Assembly: GCF_049803835.1 (NCBI RefSeq)
Contig: NZ_JBNAGK010000014.1
Span: 85,340 to 149,339, forward strand
From: Pacificoceanicola sp049803835
Lineage (GTDB): Bacteria > Pseudomonadota > Alphaproteobacteria > Rhodobacterales > Rhodobacteraceae
DNA length: 64,000 nucleotides
Direction of reading: 5' to 3'
The notes beneath the pieces are model-generated. The model ran no database searches. It was not told the origin of the DNA and saw only the letters and a program-made list of their open reading frames with translations. Shown one piece after another: positions 42,140 through 51,059 of the stretch (positions are counted from its first letter, which is position 1; each line of letters starts with the position of its first letter). A program made the translations under genes and the position numbers.

Positions 42140-43876
42140 ATGGACGTCAAAGTACCCGATATCGGCGATTTCAAGGATGTGCCCGTCGTGACCGTGCTGG
42201 TCTCGGTTGGCGACACCGTCAGCGCCGAAGACCCGCTCATCGAGATCGAAAGCGACAAGGCGACGATGGAAGTGCCCTCTCCGGCTGCCGGCAAGGTTAC
42301 TGAAATCAAGGTGAAGGAAGGCGACAAGGTCTCCGAAGGCTCGGTCATTCTCGTGCTGGAAGGCGCGGATGCGAAAGCCGAGGCCTCAGCGCCAAAGGCC
42401 GACGCCCCCGCCGAGGCGCCGAAGTCCGTCGCCGCCACCGGCACGGCCTCCGGGCCAGGCGATGTGCATGCGGAAGTCGTCGTTCTTGGCTCCGGCCCCG
42501 GCGGCTACACCGCCGCCTTCCGCGCCGCCGACCTTGGAAAGAAGGTCGTCATGATCGAACGCAACCCGACGCTGGGCGGTGTCTGCCTCAACGTCGGTTG
42601 CATCCCGTCGAAGGCGCTCTTGCATGTGGCGAAGGTGATCACCGAGGCGGAGGAGATGGCCTCCCACGGCATCAGCTTCTCCAAGCCGAAGATCAACCTG
42701 GACGAGTTGCGCGATTTCAAGAACAGCGTGGTCGGCCAGCTGACCGGCGGTCTTGACGGTCTGTCGAAGGGTCGCAAGGTGCAAGTGGTTCGCGGCTATG
42801 GCAAATTCACCGGCCCGAACATGATCGAGGTGGAGGGAGACGAGGGCAAGACCACCGTCAGTTTCGACCAATGCATCATCGCAGCAGGCTCGGAGCCGGT
42901 GGCCTTGCCGTTCATTCCCGACGATGAGCGGGTGATCGACTCGACCGGCGCTTTGGAGTTGAAGGACATTCCGAAGCGGATGCTGGTGCTGGGCGGCGGG
43001 ATCATCGGGCTGGAGATGGCCTGCGTCTATGACGCGCTTGGCTCGAAGGTCACGGTCGTCGAACTGATGGACCAGATCATCCCGGGCGCTGACAAGGACA
43101 TCGTCAAACCCTTGATGACACGCATAAAAGGCCGCTACGAAAACATCTTCCTGAAGACGAAAGTGACCGCCGTGGAAGCCCTGAAGAGCGGCATGAAGGT
43201 GACCTTCGAGGATGAGAAGGGCGAGAGTTTTTCCGACACCTTCGACAAGGTCCTGGTGGCTGTCGGGCGCAAGCCGAATGGCAAGCTGATCAACGCCGAG
43301 GCTGCCGGTGTGGCGGTGGACGAGCGTGGATTCATTGCAGTGGATAGTCAGCAACGCACTGGTGTGGCTCACATTTTTGCAATCGGTGACGTGGTGGGCC
43401 AGCCGATGCTGGCGCATAAGGCGGTGCATGAGGGCAAGGTTGCGGCGGAAGTTTGCGCCGGGGAGAAGCGGTATTTCGATGCCAAGCTGATCCCTAGCGT
43501 GGCCTACACCGATCCCGAAGTCGCCTGGTGCGGCCTGACGGAGACAGAGGCTAAGGCGAAAGGCGTCAAGTACGAGAAGGGCGTCTTCCCTTGGGCGGCG
43601 TCGGGCAAGTCGCTGTCGAACGGCCGCTCCGAAGGCATGACGAAACTGCTTTTCGATCCGGAAGATCAACGGGTTATCGGGGCCTGCATCGTCGGGACAA
43701 ACGCCGGGGACCTGATCTCGGAATGTGCGCTGGCAATTGAGATGGGAGCGGATGCCGTCGACCTCGGTCACACCATTCACCCGCACCCGACGCTGTCGGA
43801 GACGGTGAACTTTGCCGCCGAGATGTTCGAGGGCACCATCACCGACCTGATGCCGCCAAAGAAGAAAAAGCACTAA
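42140..43876 (+). CDS. lpdA: Dihydrolipoamide dehydrogenase (E3) with an N-terminal lipoyl domain
   Basis: 578 residues. The first 80 residues are a lipoyl domain (Lys40 in ESDKATMEVPS) very like that of the adjacent AceF, joined by an Ala/Pro linker to a full E3: VVLGSGPGGYTAAF, the redox disulfide C149-LNVG-C154, the NAD motif LVLGGGIIGLEMA and the C-terminal HTIHPHPTLSE. E3 reoxidises dihydrolipoamide with NAD+. The ATG at 42140 is preceded by GAGGTGA. The extra lipoyl domain may help E3 bind or swing within the complex. Confidence 0.95.
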   Translation: MDVKVPDIGDFKDVPVVTVLVSVGDTVSAEDPLIEIESDKATMEVPSPAAGKVTEIKVKEGDKVSEGSVILVLEGADAKAEASAPKADAPAEAPKSVAATGTASGPGDVHAEVVVLGSGPGGYTAAFRAADLGKKVVMIERNPTLGGVCLNVGCIPSKALLHVAKVITEAEEMASHGISFSKPKINLDELRDFKNSVVGQLTGGLDGLSKGRKVQVVRGYGKFTGPNMIEVEGDEGKTTVSFDQCIIAAGSEPVALPFIPDDERVIDSTGALELKDIPKRMLVLGGGIIGLEMACVYDALGSKVTVVELMDQIIPGADKDIVKPLMTRIKGRYENIFLKTKVTAVEALKSGMKVTFEDEKGESFSDTFDKVLVAVGRKPNGKLINAEAAGVAVDERGFIAVDSQQRTGVAHIFAIGDVVGQPMLAHKAVHEGKVAAEVCAGEKRYFDAKLIPSVAYTDPEVAWCGLTETEAKAKGVKYEKGVFPWAASGKSLSNGRSEGMTKLLFDPEDQRVIGACIVGTNAGDLISECALAIEMGADAVDLGHTIHPHPTLSETVNFAAEMFEGTITDLMPPKKKKH

Positions 43877-44169
43877 GCCGCAAGGCTAGGTCACCGTAAA
43901 AAGACAGGAGCGCGCGGTGGGGTTAGCCCAACGCGCGCTTCTCTTTGTCGCCATATGTTGGGGGTGTACGTGGTGACTGCCTGGTCGTTTCCTCGAAAAG
44001 GTGGTTAACGGGCGGAAATGTCTCAGGGGGTGCGGGGCACAGCCCCGCCCTACGTCGGGACAGTGACAGACAATCCGTGCGATCCGCCGCTGGCGTGGAG
44101 CAGGAGTATTTTTCGAAGAGAAGAAACCGGGGACGCGCCCTCGTCGCAGGCGTGGGCCGCCCCGGTTCG
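43877..44169. other. Intergenic region, lpdA to chrR
   Basis: 293 bp between convergent genes. It holds one terminator hairpin near its left end. The open frames crossing it on both strands show no domain, signal peptide or ribosome site and are not called. Confidence 0.6.
43909..43944 (+). terminator. Terminator after the pyruvate dehydrogenase operon
   Basis: Arms AGCGCGCG (43909-43916) and CGCGCGCT (43932-43939) with inner TGGG/CCCA pairing around TTAG, then TTCTCTTT. Confidence 0.75.
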
Positions 44170-44814
44170 TCAGATTCCGACGAAGGGTTGCGCAAGCCGT
44201 GGCAGCCATCCCTTGAACCGCAGCGGGGCGTCGGTCACGGCAAGACAGATGCAGTCAGCCGAGATGTCCGCAACCGGCGTGTGTTCGAGATCGTCGCCCG
44301 CAACCTCGATGTCGCCCGCGCGGAAGGTGCCGCCCTCGTCGCTGAACGCGCCTTGGAGCACGAGGGTCAGTTCCAGACCGTTGTGACCGTGATCCGGCAC
44401 GGCAGTTCCAGCAGGAATATAGAGCAGACGGGCGGTGGCCTCCGGCGATGTCCTGAGCACTGCCTGTTTCACACCCATACCGACGGGTCGCCATTTCACA
44501 TCCGCCAGCGTCGCGCCGATGTAGTCGGTCAGCGGGGCGGGAACGTCGCCGCGCGGTTTCACCCGGGGCTCCGGAGCGGGGGCCGACTGGATGCGGGCAA
44601 GGACGCTGGCGAGGCTGCCCATGGCGAGGGAGGCCGGCGGTGCCGCTTCGACCAGCGCCCCGCCCACGGCGTCCTGCGCATGGAGCGCGGCGCGGCAGGT
44701 GTCACACATGCTGATGTGGGTCGCGATCACGAGATTCACGGCCTCCGGCAGGGTGCCGGCGGAGTAGCCCAGGATCAGGTCGTCGGTGAGGTGGTGCGTG
44801 ATGGTGTGTGTCAT
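44170..44814 (-). CDS. chrR: Anti-sigma factor ChrR
   Basis: 214 residues. The N-terminal zinc anti-sigma domain has H33-x3-C37-x2-C40; the C-terminal cupin domain has DHGHNGLELTLVLQGAFSDEGG with its metal ligands. In Rhodobacter sphaeroides ChrR holds RpoE inactive and releases it in response to singlet oxygen. Its ATG overlaps the rpoE stop, as expected for a sigma/anti-sigma pair. Confidence 0.93.
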   Translation of the reverse strand: MTHTITHHLTDDLILGYSAGTLPEAVNLVIATHISMCDTCRAALHAQDAVGGALVEAAPPASLAMGSLASVLARIQSAPAPEPRVKPRGDVPAPLTDYIGATLADVKWRPVGMGVKQAVLRTSPEATARLLYIPAGTAVPDHGHNGLELTLVLQGAFSDEGGTFRAGDIEVAGDDLEHTPVADISADCICLAVTDAPLRFKGWLPRLAQPFVGI

Positions 44815-45386
44815 TTGTCTATCTGGCTCATGGCGTGACGCAGGCGGTCGAGGGCAAGACGGATACGGGACTTGATCGTCCCGAGCGGCAGTCCGGTGAC
44901 GTCCGCGATTTCCGAATGGCTCAGGTCTCCGAAATACGCCTTTTCGATCAACTCACGTTGTTTGGCGGGCAGGGCAGCGATTGCGGCCCCGAGGTGTTCG
45001 CTTTCCTGTTGCAGGCCCAGCGCGTCGGCCTGGTCCGGTTCGTGTTCGGGGCCCCATGCCAGTTCTTCCGGCTCGGGGCGGCGTTGCTTGCGCAACACGT
45101 CGATGCGGCGGTTGCGGGCGATGGTGAAAATCCAGGTCGCCACGGAGGCGCGGGCAGGATCGAACTGCGCCGCCTTGCGCCAGATCGTGGTCATGACGTC
45201 CTGCATGATCTCTTCCGCCGTGGCCGCGTCCGTACCGGATCGCATCAGCACACCCTTCACACGTGGCGCGAAATGCTCGAAAAGCGCCACGAAGGCGGCC
45301 TCGTCATGATCGTCGCGGATCCGGGCGATCAGGGTCACCCAATGCTCTGCTGCGTCGGTGTCGTTTCGAGTCACGGATCGTCTCAT
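44811..45386 (-). CDS. rpoE: ECF sigma factor RpoE (singlet-oxygen type)
   Basis: 191 residues. Region 2 contains EEIMQDVMTTIWRKAAQFDP and WIFTIARNRRIDVLRKQRR; region 4 contains LPAKQRELIEKAYFGDLSHSEIA and GLPLGTIKSRIRLALDRLRHAM. The pairing with ChrR identifies ECF group 11. ATG at 45386 is chosen; an ATG at 45479 lies almost at the expected transcription start and is unlikely. A TGATCC-N18-TAAGAA promoter upstream points to autoregulation. Confidence 0.93.
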   Translation of the reverse strand: MRRSVTRNDTDAAEHWVTLIARIRDDHDEAAFVALFEHFAPRVKGVLMRSGTDAATAEEIMQDVMTTIWRKAAQFDPARASVATWIFTIARNRRIDVLRKQRRPEPEELAWGPEHEPDQADALGLQQESEHLGAAIAALPAKQRELIEKAYFGDLSHSEIADVTGLPLGTIKSRIRLALDRLRHAMSQIDK

Positions 45387-45483
45387 GCCTTTGCGCCTTG
45401 CCGGCACAGCTTTGCGCGGCAGCGCCGGGGGTTCAACCGGCAGGATGTCATCGGACAGAAGGGGCGTGCTTCCAAACATGTCC

Positions 45484-45513
45484 TTCTTACGCCGCGACGA
45501 CGGGATCGGATCA
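45484..45513 (-). promoter_or_regulatory. RpoE-type promoter for rpoE-chrR
   Basis: On the minus strand TGATCC (45513-45508), an 18-bp spacer and TAAGAA (45489-45484). This closely resembles the RpoE recognition sequence described in Rhodobacter sphaeroides (TGATC-N18-TAA type). Expected start of transcription is about 90 nt before the rpoE ATG. Confidence 0.75.
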
Positions 45514-45544
45514 CAAACTGTTTCTTGGAAATTTCCGGCGTTTT

Positions 45545-45574
45545 TCATCCATTCGGAGAGTTGGCGCGTAAGTC
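45545..45574 (+). promoter_or_regulatory. RpoE-type promoter for the divergent amine-oxidase operon
   Basis: TCATCC (45545-45550), 18-bp spacer, TAAGTC (45569-45574). One mismatch from the -35 of the opposing rpoE promoter and the same spacing. The start codon of the first gene is 32 nt downstream of the -10. Confidence 0.65.
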
Positions 45575-45605
45575 TGGTCACATCAAGACAAAAAGGTGAG
45601 TGTTC

Positions 45606-46901
45606 ATGCCCTTCGATCCCCGTCCCGCCCCGCCGCGCAAGATTGCCGTCATCGGAGGCGGCATCTCCGGCATGGGGGCGGCGCATCTGCTGGCGGATGA
45701 CCACCTCGTTACGGTTTACGAGGCGGAAGGACGGCTCGGCGGCCATGCCCGGACGGTGCTGGCGGGCAAACGCGGCGACCAGCCGGTCGATACCGGGTTC
45801 ATCGTCTATAATCGGGCAAATTACCCGCATCTCGTGGCGCTTTTCGAGTCGCTCGATGTGCCGGTGGTGAAGTCTGACATGAGTTTCGGTGCGAGCCTGC
45901 GCGGCGGGGCCATGGAATACGGGCTGCGTGACGTGCGTGCGGTGTTCGCGCAAAAGCGCAATGCGTTCAATCCGAAGTTCCTCGGCATGCTCCGCGATGT
46001 GGTGCGTTTCAACCGGGAGGCCCTGGCAGCGGCTCAGGACCGGACCCAGCCGCTCGGGGCGTTTCTCGATCAGCTGCGGATGGGGGACTGGTTCCGGCAA
46101 TACTACCTGCTGCCGCTCAGCGGGGCGATCTGGTCGACGCCGGTGGAGAAGATCCTCGATTTCCCGGCCCATGCATTGGTGCAGTTCTTCGAGAACCACG
46201 CCCTGCTGCATCACACCGGGCAGCACCAGTGGTATACGGTGCAGGGCGGCTCGCGTGCGTATGTCTCGCGGTTGGAGGCGTCCCTGCTGCGGCGGGGGGC
46301 CGTACTGCGGACCGGCTGTCCGGTAGAGGCGGTGCGGCGGGAGCCCGGAGCAGCCTGGGTCCGGGCTCGGGGCAGTTGGGAGCGGTTCGACGAGGTTGTT
46401 TTTGCGACCCATTCGGACGATGCGCTGCGGTTGCTGGAGGATCCCGACGGAGCGGAGCGCACGGCCCTTGGCGCGGTTGCGTACCAGCCGAACCGCGTGG
46501 TGCTGCATGCGGATGACAGCGTGATGCCGAAGCGGCGGGCGGTCTGGTCGTCCTGGAACTACACGGAGACCGCGCGGAAGGCGATGAATCAGATCGACCT
46601 GACCTACTGGATGAACTGTCTGCAACCGATCCCGCAGGACGATCCGATGTTCGTGACGCTGAATTCGACGCGTCCGATCCGGGAGGAACTGATTTACGAC
46701 GAGGTCACCCTGCGTCATCCGGTCTATGATCTCGGCGCCCTGGAAGGGCAGCGGCGGGTGGCGGAGAGGAACGGGGCGCGGAACACCTGGTTTTGCGGCG
46801 CCTGGATGAAGAATGGCTTCCACGAGGACGGTCTCGGTAGCGCCGTGGACGTGGCAGAAGCGCTGAAAGCGAAACTGGCGGACGGGGTCGCGGTGGCATG
46901 A
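45606..46901 (+). CDS. FAD-dependent amine-oxidase-like oxidoreductase of the RpoE regulon
   Basis: 431 residues. FAD motif IAVIGGGISGMGAAHLLA, then YEAEGRLGGHARTV and DTGFIVYNRANYPHL; the C-terminal CGAWMKNGFHEDGLGSAVDVAEAL completes the flavin site. This is the oxidoreductase regularly found beside DUF1365 and cyclopropane-fatty-acid-synthase-like genes in RpoE-controlled operons, where lipid modification is the suspected role. ATG at 45606 follows AGGTGAG. First of four overlapping genes. Confidence 0.87.
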   Translation: MPFDPRPAPPRKIAVIGGGISGMGAAHLLADDHLVTVYEAEGRLGGHARTVLAGKRGDQPVDTGFIVYNRANYPHLVALFESLDVPVVKSDMSFGASLRGGAMEYGLRDVRAVFAQKRNAFNPKFLGMLRDVVRFNREALAAAQDRTQPLGAFLDQLRMGDWFRQYYLLPLSGAIWSTPVEKILDFPAHALVQFFENHALLHHTGQHQWYTVQGGSRAYVSRLEASLLRRGAVLRTGCPVEAVRREPGAAWVRARGSWERFDEVVFATHSDDALRLLEDPDGAERTALGAVAYQPNRVVLHADDSVMPKRRAVWSSWNYTETARKAMNQIDLTYWMNCLQPIPQDDPMFVTLNSTRPIREELIYDEVTLRHPVYDLGALEGQRRVAERNGARNTWFCGAWMKNGFHEDGLGSAVDVAEALKAKLADGVAVA

Positions 46902-47653
46902 GCGCGGTCGACCATATCGTCGGTCACACGTACCATGGGCGCAAGGGTGCCGTGCAGAACCGCTTTCGCTACGCCATGGACTACGTTCTTCTTGATGCGT
47001 GCGAAGACAGGGAGGTGCTGTTCCGGCAAGGACTATTCTCTGTGCGGAGGCGCGACCATGGCGGACCGCCCAGGCAGGGGCAGGGTGCAAACTGGGCGCG
47101 GGACGTGCTTCTGGCGCATCGAATCCATGCCGGAAAGCTGATGCTGCTGACGCAACCGCGGGTGTTTGGCTATGTGTTCAACCCGGTCTCCTTCTGGCTT
47201 GCGTATGATGGGGATGACCTTGCGGCGGTGATCGCGGAGGTGACGAATACATTCGGCGACCGCCATTCCTACCTGTGTCGCAAGTCCGATGGCAGCGCGA
47301 TCACCGCAGAGGACCGGATCACGGCCCGGAAAATCTTCCACGTCTCGCCGTTCCAGCCGGTCGAGGGCGGCTATGTCTTCCGCTTTGACATCCGGGACGA
47401 CCGCATCGGCATCTGGATCGACTTCAGCCACGGGGCGGGCGGGGTGATTGCCACGCTGGTGGGCAAACGTCAGCCATTGACACGCAAGGGCATGGCGCTT
47501 GCCCTGGTGCGGCGGCCGTTCGGGGCGCGGCGGGTGATGGCGCTGATCTTTTGGCAGGCATTGAAACTGAGACTGAAGGGCGCGCGGTATCGCAACCGCC
47601 CGGAGCCGCCCGAGGAAACGGTGAGCGGCAGCATGACGGAGGTGCGAGGATGA
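46898..47653 (+). CDS. DUF1365 family protein
   Basis: 251 residues. HTYHGRKGAVQNRFRYAMDYVLLD near the N-terminus, the TQPRVFGYVFNPVSFW motif and EVTNTFGDRHSYL are DUF1365 signatures. Function unproven; the family travels with the amine-oxidase-like gene and fatty-acid-modifying methyltransferases. ATGA overlaps on both sides. Confidence 0.9.
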   Translation: MSAVDHIVGHTYHGRKGAVQNRFRYAMDYVLLDACEDREVLFRQGLFSVRRRDHGGPPRQGQGANWARDVLLAHRIHAGKLMLLTQPRVFGYVFNPVSFWLAYDGDDLAAVIAEVTNTFGDRHSYLCRKSDGSAITAEDRITARKIFHVSPFQPVEGGYVFRFDIRDDRIGIWIDFSHGAGGVIATLVGKRQPLTRKGMALALVRRPFGARRVMALIFWQALKLRLKGARYRNRPEPPEETVSGSMTEVRG

Positions 47654-48210
47654 TGGGGCTTGGATTCGCTCTCGGGGCGGCGGCCGTGTTGGGGCTGCTC
47701 TGGCTGAAGGGGCGGTTTGCCGGGTTCATGGCGCAGCGTCCGGACGACTATGCGCAGGACGTCCGCCAGATCGACATCCGGCGGGACCTGAACGGGCCGC
47801 TGATCTGCGAAGGCGTGATCTACGGGCCGCTCGGCCGTGTCGTCTCGCGGTTCACCGGCGACTTTGACGTGTCTTGGCAAGGCAACCGGGGCGTGATGAC
47901 CGAGCATTTCAAATACGAAAGCGGCGGCGAGCAGCATCGGCGCTGGGAACTGACGCTTGGCAATGACGGCACCATCCGCGCCAGCGCACCGGACCTCGTG
48001 GGTGAAGGCACCGGCGCGCAGCGGGGCGGTTCGGTCTGCCTGCGTTATCGCATCCGCCTGCCTGAGGACAGCGGAGGGCATGTTCTGGACACCACCGACT
48101 GGATGTACCTGACCCCGAATGGAACCATCGTGAACCGCAGCCAGTTTTGCAAGTACGGGCTGAAGGTGGCCGAACTGGTGGCGACCATGCGAAAGGTGGA
48201 AGCGGTTTGA
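47650..48210 (+). CDS. DUF3833 family protein
   Basis: 186 residues. N-terminal helix GLGFALGAAAVLGLLWL, then a beta-rich domain with FAGFMAQRPDDYAQD, FTGDFDVSWQG and DTTDWMYLTPNGTIVNRS, in line with the lipocalin-like DUF3833 family. Probably membrane-attached facing the periplasm. Start at 47650 overlaps the DUF1365 stop; the second ATG at 47653 is also possible. Confidence 0.83.
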   Translation: MMGLGFALGAAAVLGLLWLKGRFAGFMAQRPDDYAQDVRQIDIRRDLNGPLICEGVIYGPLGRVVSRFTGDFDVSWQGNRGVMTEHFKYESGGEQHRRWELTLGNDGTIRASAPDLVGEGTGAQRGGSVCLRYRIRLPEDSGGHVLDTTDWMYLTPNGTIVNRSQFCKYGLKVAELVATMRKVEAV

Positions 48211-48938
48211 GAGAGTGGCAGGGCAAGCGGTATTGGCTGGTGGGCGCGTCCGAAGGACTCGGCGCGGCGCTGGCACACAAGTTGAGCACGGTCGGGGTAG
48301 ACCTGGTCCTTTCGGCTCGAGGCGAGGAAGGGCTGCGCAAACTGGCTCACTCGCTGCCGGGGAAGGCAGAGATCGCACCGGTGGACGTGACGGATCACGC
48401 GGCGCTGGCGCGGGTGGCCGAAGACATCGGGCCGGTGGACGGTGTGATCCAGATGGCCGGGGTTTACTGGCCGTTCGGGGCAAAGCGCTGGGACGCGGAA
48501 CAGGCCAACACCATGGCGCGGGTCAATTTCGGCGGCGCTATGGCGCTGGTCGGGACCGTGCTGCCGGAATTCGTGCGGCGGGACCGGGGGCATCTGGTGA
48601 TGACTGGCTCGCTGTCCGGGTTCCGGGGGTTGCCGGACTCCGCGCCCTATTCCTCGTCCAAGGCTGGGGTGATGGTTCTGGCGGAATCGCTCTACGCTGA
48701 CCTGCGCAAGACCGGGGTGGAAGTACAACTGCTGAACCCCGGGTTCATCAAGACCCGGCTCACCGACAAGAACGATTTCAAGATGCCGTTCCTGATGGAG
48801 CCCGAAGAGGCCGCCCAGCAGTGCTTCGAGCACATGACCGCAGGCGGGTTTAAGCGCTCTTTTCCCTTTGGATTCAGTCTGTTCTTCCGCCTGTCGCAGT
48901 TCCTGCCGGACTGGCTTTACTACCGCATCGTCAGCTGA
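48207..48938 (+). CDS. Short-chain dehydrogenase/reductase of the RpoE-linked operon
   Basis: 243 residues from a TTG start that overlaps the previous stop (TTGA), with GGTGGAAG upstream. SDR motifs: WLVGASEGLGAALA (cofactor), QMAGVY, the Ser of MTGSLSGFRG, and YSSSK with the catalytic Tyr/Lys. The substrate is unknown; position suggests a lipid-derived carbonyl or alcohol. Last gene of the operon. Confidence 0.87.
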   Translation: MREWQGKRYWLVGASEGLGAALAHKLSTVGVDLVLSARGEEGLRKLAHSLPGKAEIAPVDVTDHAALARVAEDIGPVDGVIQMAGVYWPFGAKRWDAEQANTMARVNFGGAMALVGTVLPEFVRRDRGHLVMTGSLSGFRGLPDSAPYSSSKAGVMVLAESLYADLRKTGVEVQLLNPGFIKTRLTDKNDFKMPFLMEPEEAAQQCFEHMTAGGFKRSFPFGFSLFFRLSQFLPDWLYYRIVS

Positions 48939-49019
48939 CCCGCCGGTTTGCGCAAGATCAAGGCCGACGAAAGCCGTGCCCTTCTATGATAGCCTGCAAA
49001 CAGGTGAAGGAGAGGCGCG

Positions 49020-49337
49020 ATGGACCAGATCAGTGTGAGGAAAGTGGCGGCGGTGATCGTCATGGCGCGGGAACTCAGCCGCGCCGAGGGTGAACTCCGG
49101 GCGCTGATCGACCGGATGGACGAGGAGGAGCAGGCGGCGCTGGTGGCGATCATGTGGATCGGGCGCGGCTCCTTCGATTCGGATGAATGGTCAGAGGCCT
49201 TTGCAACCGCCTACGGCGAGGCATCGACGCCCACGGCCGATTACCTGATCGGCACACCGCATCTCGCCGACAATCTCGAAGCCGGGCTGGAGGCGCTTGG
49301 CTACGACGCCCAGGATGAGGAAGACGCGGTCATGTGA
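49020..49337 (+). CDS. DUF3775 family protein
   Basis: 105 residues, helical and acidic. LRALIDRMDEEEQAALVAIMWIGRG and the YLIGTPHLADNLEAGLEALG ending are DUF3775 features. Function unknown. AGGAGAGGCGCG precedes the ATG. Convergent with dinB, 6 nt apart. Confidence 0.8.
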   Translation: MDQISVRKVAAVIVMARELSRAEGELRALIDRMDEEEQAALVAIMWIGRGSFDSDEWSEAFATAYGEASTPTADYLIGTPHLADNLEAGLEALGYDAQDEEDAVM

Positions 49338-49343
49338 GGCGCA

Positions 49344-50597
49344 TCAGCGCAACGCCCGGCCTTTCAGGATGACTCCATCGCCGAACTTCGCGCGGAGCGC
49401 GTCGGTCGCGCGTTCCGCCTTGGCCCGCTGCAGGGCTTGTGGGTCCAGCAGGTCGGGCAACCGGTCGGCCATGCTCTCCGGGCAAAGGTCCGAGATGCCG
49501 CAGCCGATCAGGCGGAAGGGGCCTTCGCTCCTGACCTGATCGAAGAGCGGTTTCGCGGTGCGGTAGATGCGGTCGGCGATCTGCGTCGGCTCGGGCAGGG
49601 CGTGACGGCGGGTGATCAGCTTGAAATCGCGGCGCTTGATCTTGAGCGTGACGACCCGCCCGGCGAGGCCCTTCGCTTTCGCCCGGTCTGCGACCTTCTC
49701 CGCCATGCGCCACAGGTGCCCGTCGAGGATGTCGGGATCGGCGGTGTCCTCGCCGAAGGTGGTCTCGTTCGAGATGCTCTTCATCGGCGCGTCACGGGTG
49801 ACACGGCGTTTGTCCTGTCCCCGCGCGAGATGCCACAGCCGGTCCCCCATGGAGCCGAAGCGGGCGGTCAGGTCCCGCAAGTCCCAACGCAGCAGGTCGT
49901 CGAAAGTCCGGATTCCGGCCTTCTCCAGTTGCGCCTGCGTCGCGGCGCCGACACCCCAGATCAGGCGGATGGGTTTCGGGCGCAGGAAGGCCTGCGTCTC
50001 CGCCTGTCCGATCACGGAGAAGCCGCGCGGCTTGTCGAGGTCGGAGGCGATCTTGGCCAGGAACTTGTTGTGCGAGAGACCGATGGAGCCGGTCAGCCCG
50101 AGCTCGTCTTTCATCCGTTTCGTCAAACGGGCGAGCATGACGGCGGGCGGTGCGCCGTGCAGGCGGGCGGTGCCGGTGAGATCAAGAAAGGCCTCGTCGA
50201 GGGAGAGCGGCTCGATGGCCGGGGTCAGCTCCTCCATCATGGCGCGGATGGCGCGGGAGGCCTCGACATAGACCGACATGCGGGGTTTGATGACCACGGC
50301 GTCCGGGCAGATTTGCAGTGCCTTGAACATCGGCATGGCCGAGCGCACGCCCCGGATGCGGGCGACATAGCAGGCGGTGGAGACCACGCCGCGCCTGCCG
50401 CCGCCGATGATCACGGGCTTGTCGGCCAACTCCGGGTTGTCGCGCTTCTCCACGCTGGCGTAAAAGGCGTCACAGTCCATATGGGCGATGGAGAGGCTGT
50501 AGAGTTCGTCATGCACGAGCACGCGCGGGCGGCCGCAGGCGGGGCAGCGGCGTCCGGTTTCGAATTGCGTGAGACAGTCGCGGCAAAGGGCGGGCAT
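49344..50597 (-). CDS. dinB: DNA polymerase IV (Y family) with an N-terminal zinc ribbon
   Basis: 417 residues. A four-Cys ribbon (CRDC and CPAC, residues 5-21) precedes the polymerase. Catalytic segments are AHMDCDAFYASVEKRDNPEL and EPLSLDEAFLDLTG with its acidic pair; LIWGVGAATQAQLEKAGI is the helix-hairpin-helix and the little-finger domain ends the protein. It performs translesion synthesis. The zinc ribbon is frequent in alphaproteobacterial DinB but absent from E. coli DinB. Confidence 0.93.
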   Translation of the reverse strand: MPALCRDCLTQFETGRRCPACGRPRVLVHDELYSLSIAHMDCDAFYASVEKRDNPELADKPVIIGGGRRGVVSTACYVARIRGVRSAMPMFKALQICPDAVVIKPRMSVYVEASRAIRAMMEELTPAIEPLSLDEAFLDLTGTARLHGAPPAVMLARLTKRMKDELGLTGSIGLSHNKFLAKIASDLDKPRGFSVIGQAETQAFLRPKPIRLIWGVGAATQAQLEKAGIRTFDDLLRWDLRDLTARFGSMGDRLWHLARGQDKRRVTRDAPMKSISNETTFGEDTADPDILDGHLWRMAEKVADRAKAKGLAGRVVTLKIKRRDFKLITRRHALPEPTQIADRIYRTAKPLFDQVRSEGPFRLIGCGISDLCPESMADRLPDLLDPQALQRAKAERATDALRAKFGDGVILKGRALR

Positions 50598-50631
50598 GGG
50601 CGCAGGATACAGCGGTTTGAAAGGGCAGGGA

Positions 50632-51054
50632 ATGGCAGATGCACGTCAGACGTTCACCGGCGCGAAGCTGATGCTGTTTGCGGGCGACCGGCTGGTGGTG
50701 CTGCGGCGGGACGTGAAGCCGGGGCTGGTCTGGCCCGGGGCGCTCGATTTTCCGGGCGGCGGCCGCGAGGGCGACGAGACCCCGGAAGCCTGCGCCCTGC
50801 GCGAGACCCGGGAAGAGGTTGGTCTGCTTGTGCCGGAGACGGCGTTACAGATGGCGCATCTGCGTGTGGTGCCCAATCAGGTCAGCTGGTTCTTTGCCGC
50901 CCATCTGAACGAGGACGCGCTCGGGGACATCCGCATGGGTGATGAGGGGCAAGGCTGGCAGGCCATGTCGCCGGATGCGTTTCTCGCCGATGGCAGCGCC
51001 ATCCCGCACTTTCGGAATGTCCTGCGCGGATATCTGACCAGAAAGAGCTTTTGA
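50632..51054 (+). CDS. NUDIX hydrolase
   Basis: 140 residues. The Nudix box runs from GGGREGDETPEA to RETREEVGL and fits G-x5-E-x7-REUXEE-xGU. Substrate is probably a nucleoside diphosphate derivative and cannot be narrowed. ATG at 50632 follows AAAGGGCAGGG. Divergent from dinB across only 34 bp. Confidence 0.88.
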   Translation: MADARQTFTGAKLMLFAGDRLVVLRRDVKPGLVWPGALDFPGGGREGDETPEACALRETREEVGLLVPETALQMAHLRVVPNQVSWFFAAHLNEDALGDIRMGDEGQGWQAMSPDAFLADGSAIPHFRNVLRGYLTRKSF

Positions 51055-51059
51055 CCTGG

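Noticed and set aside
43945..44838. Plus-strand frame across the lpdA-chrR gap
   Set aside because: Mostly antisense of chrR; no ribosome site and no domain in the intergenic part.
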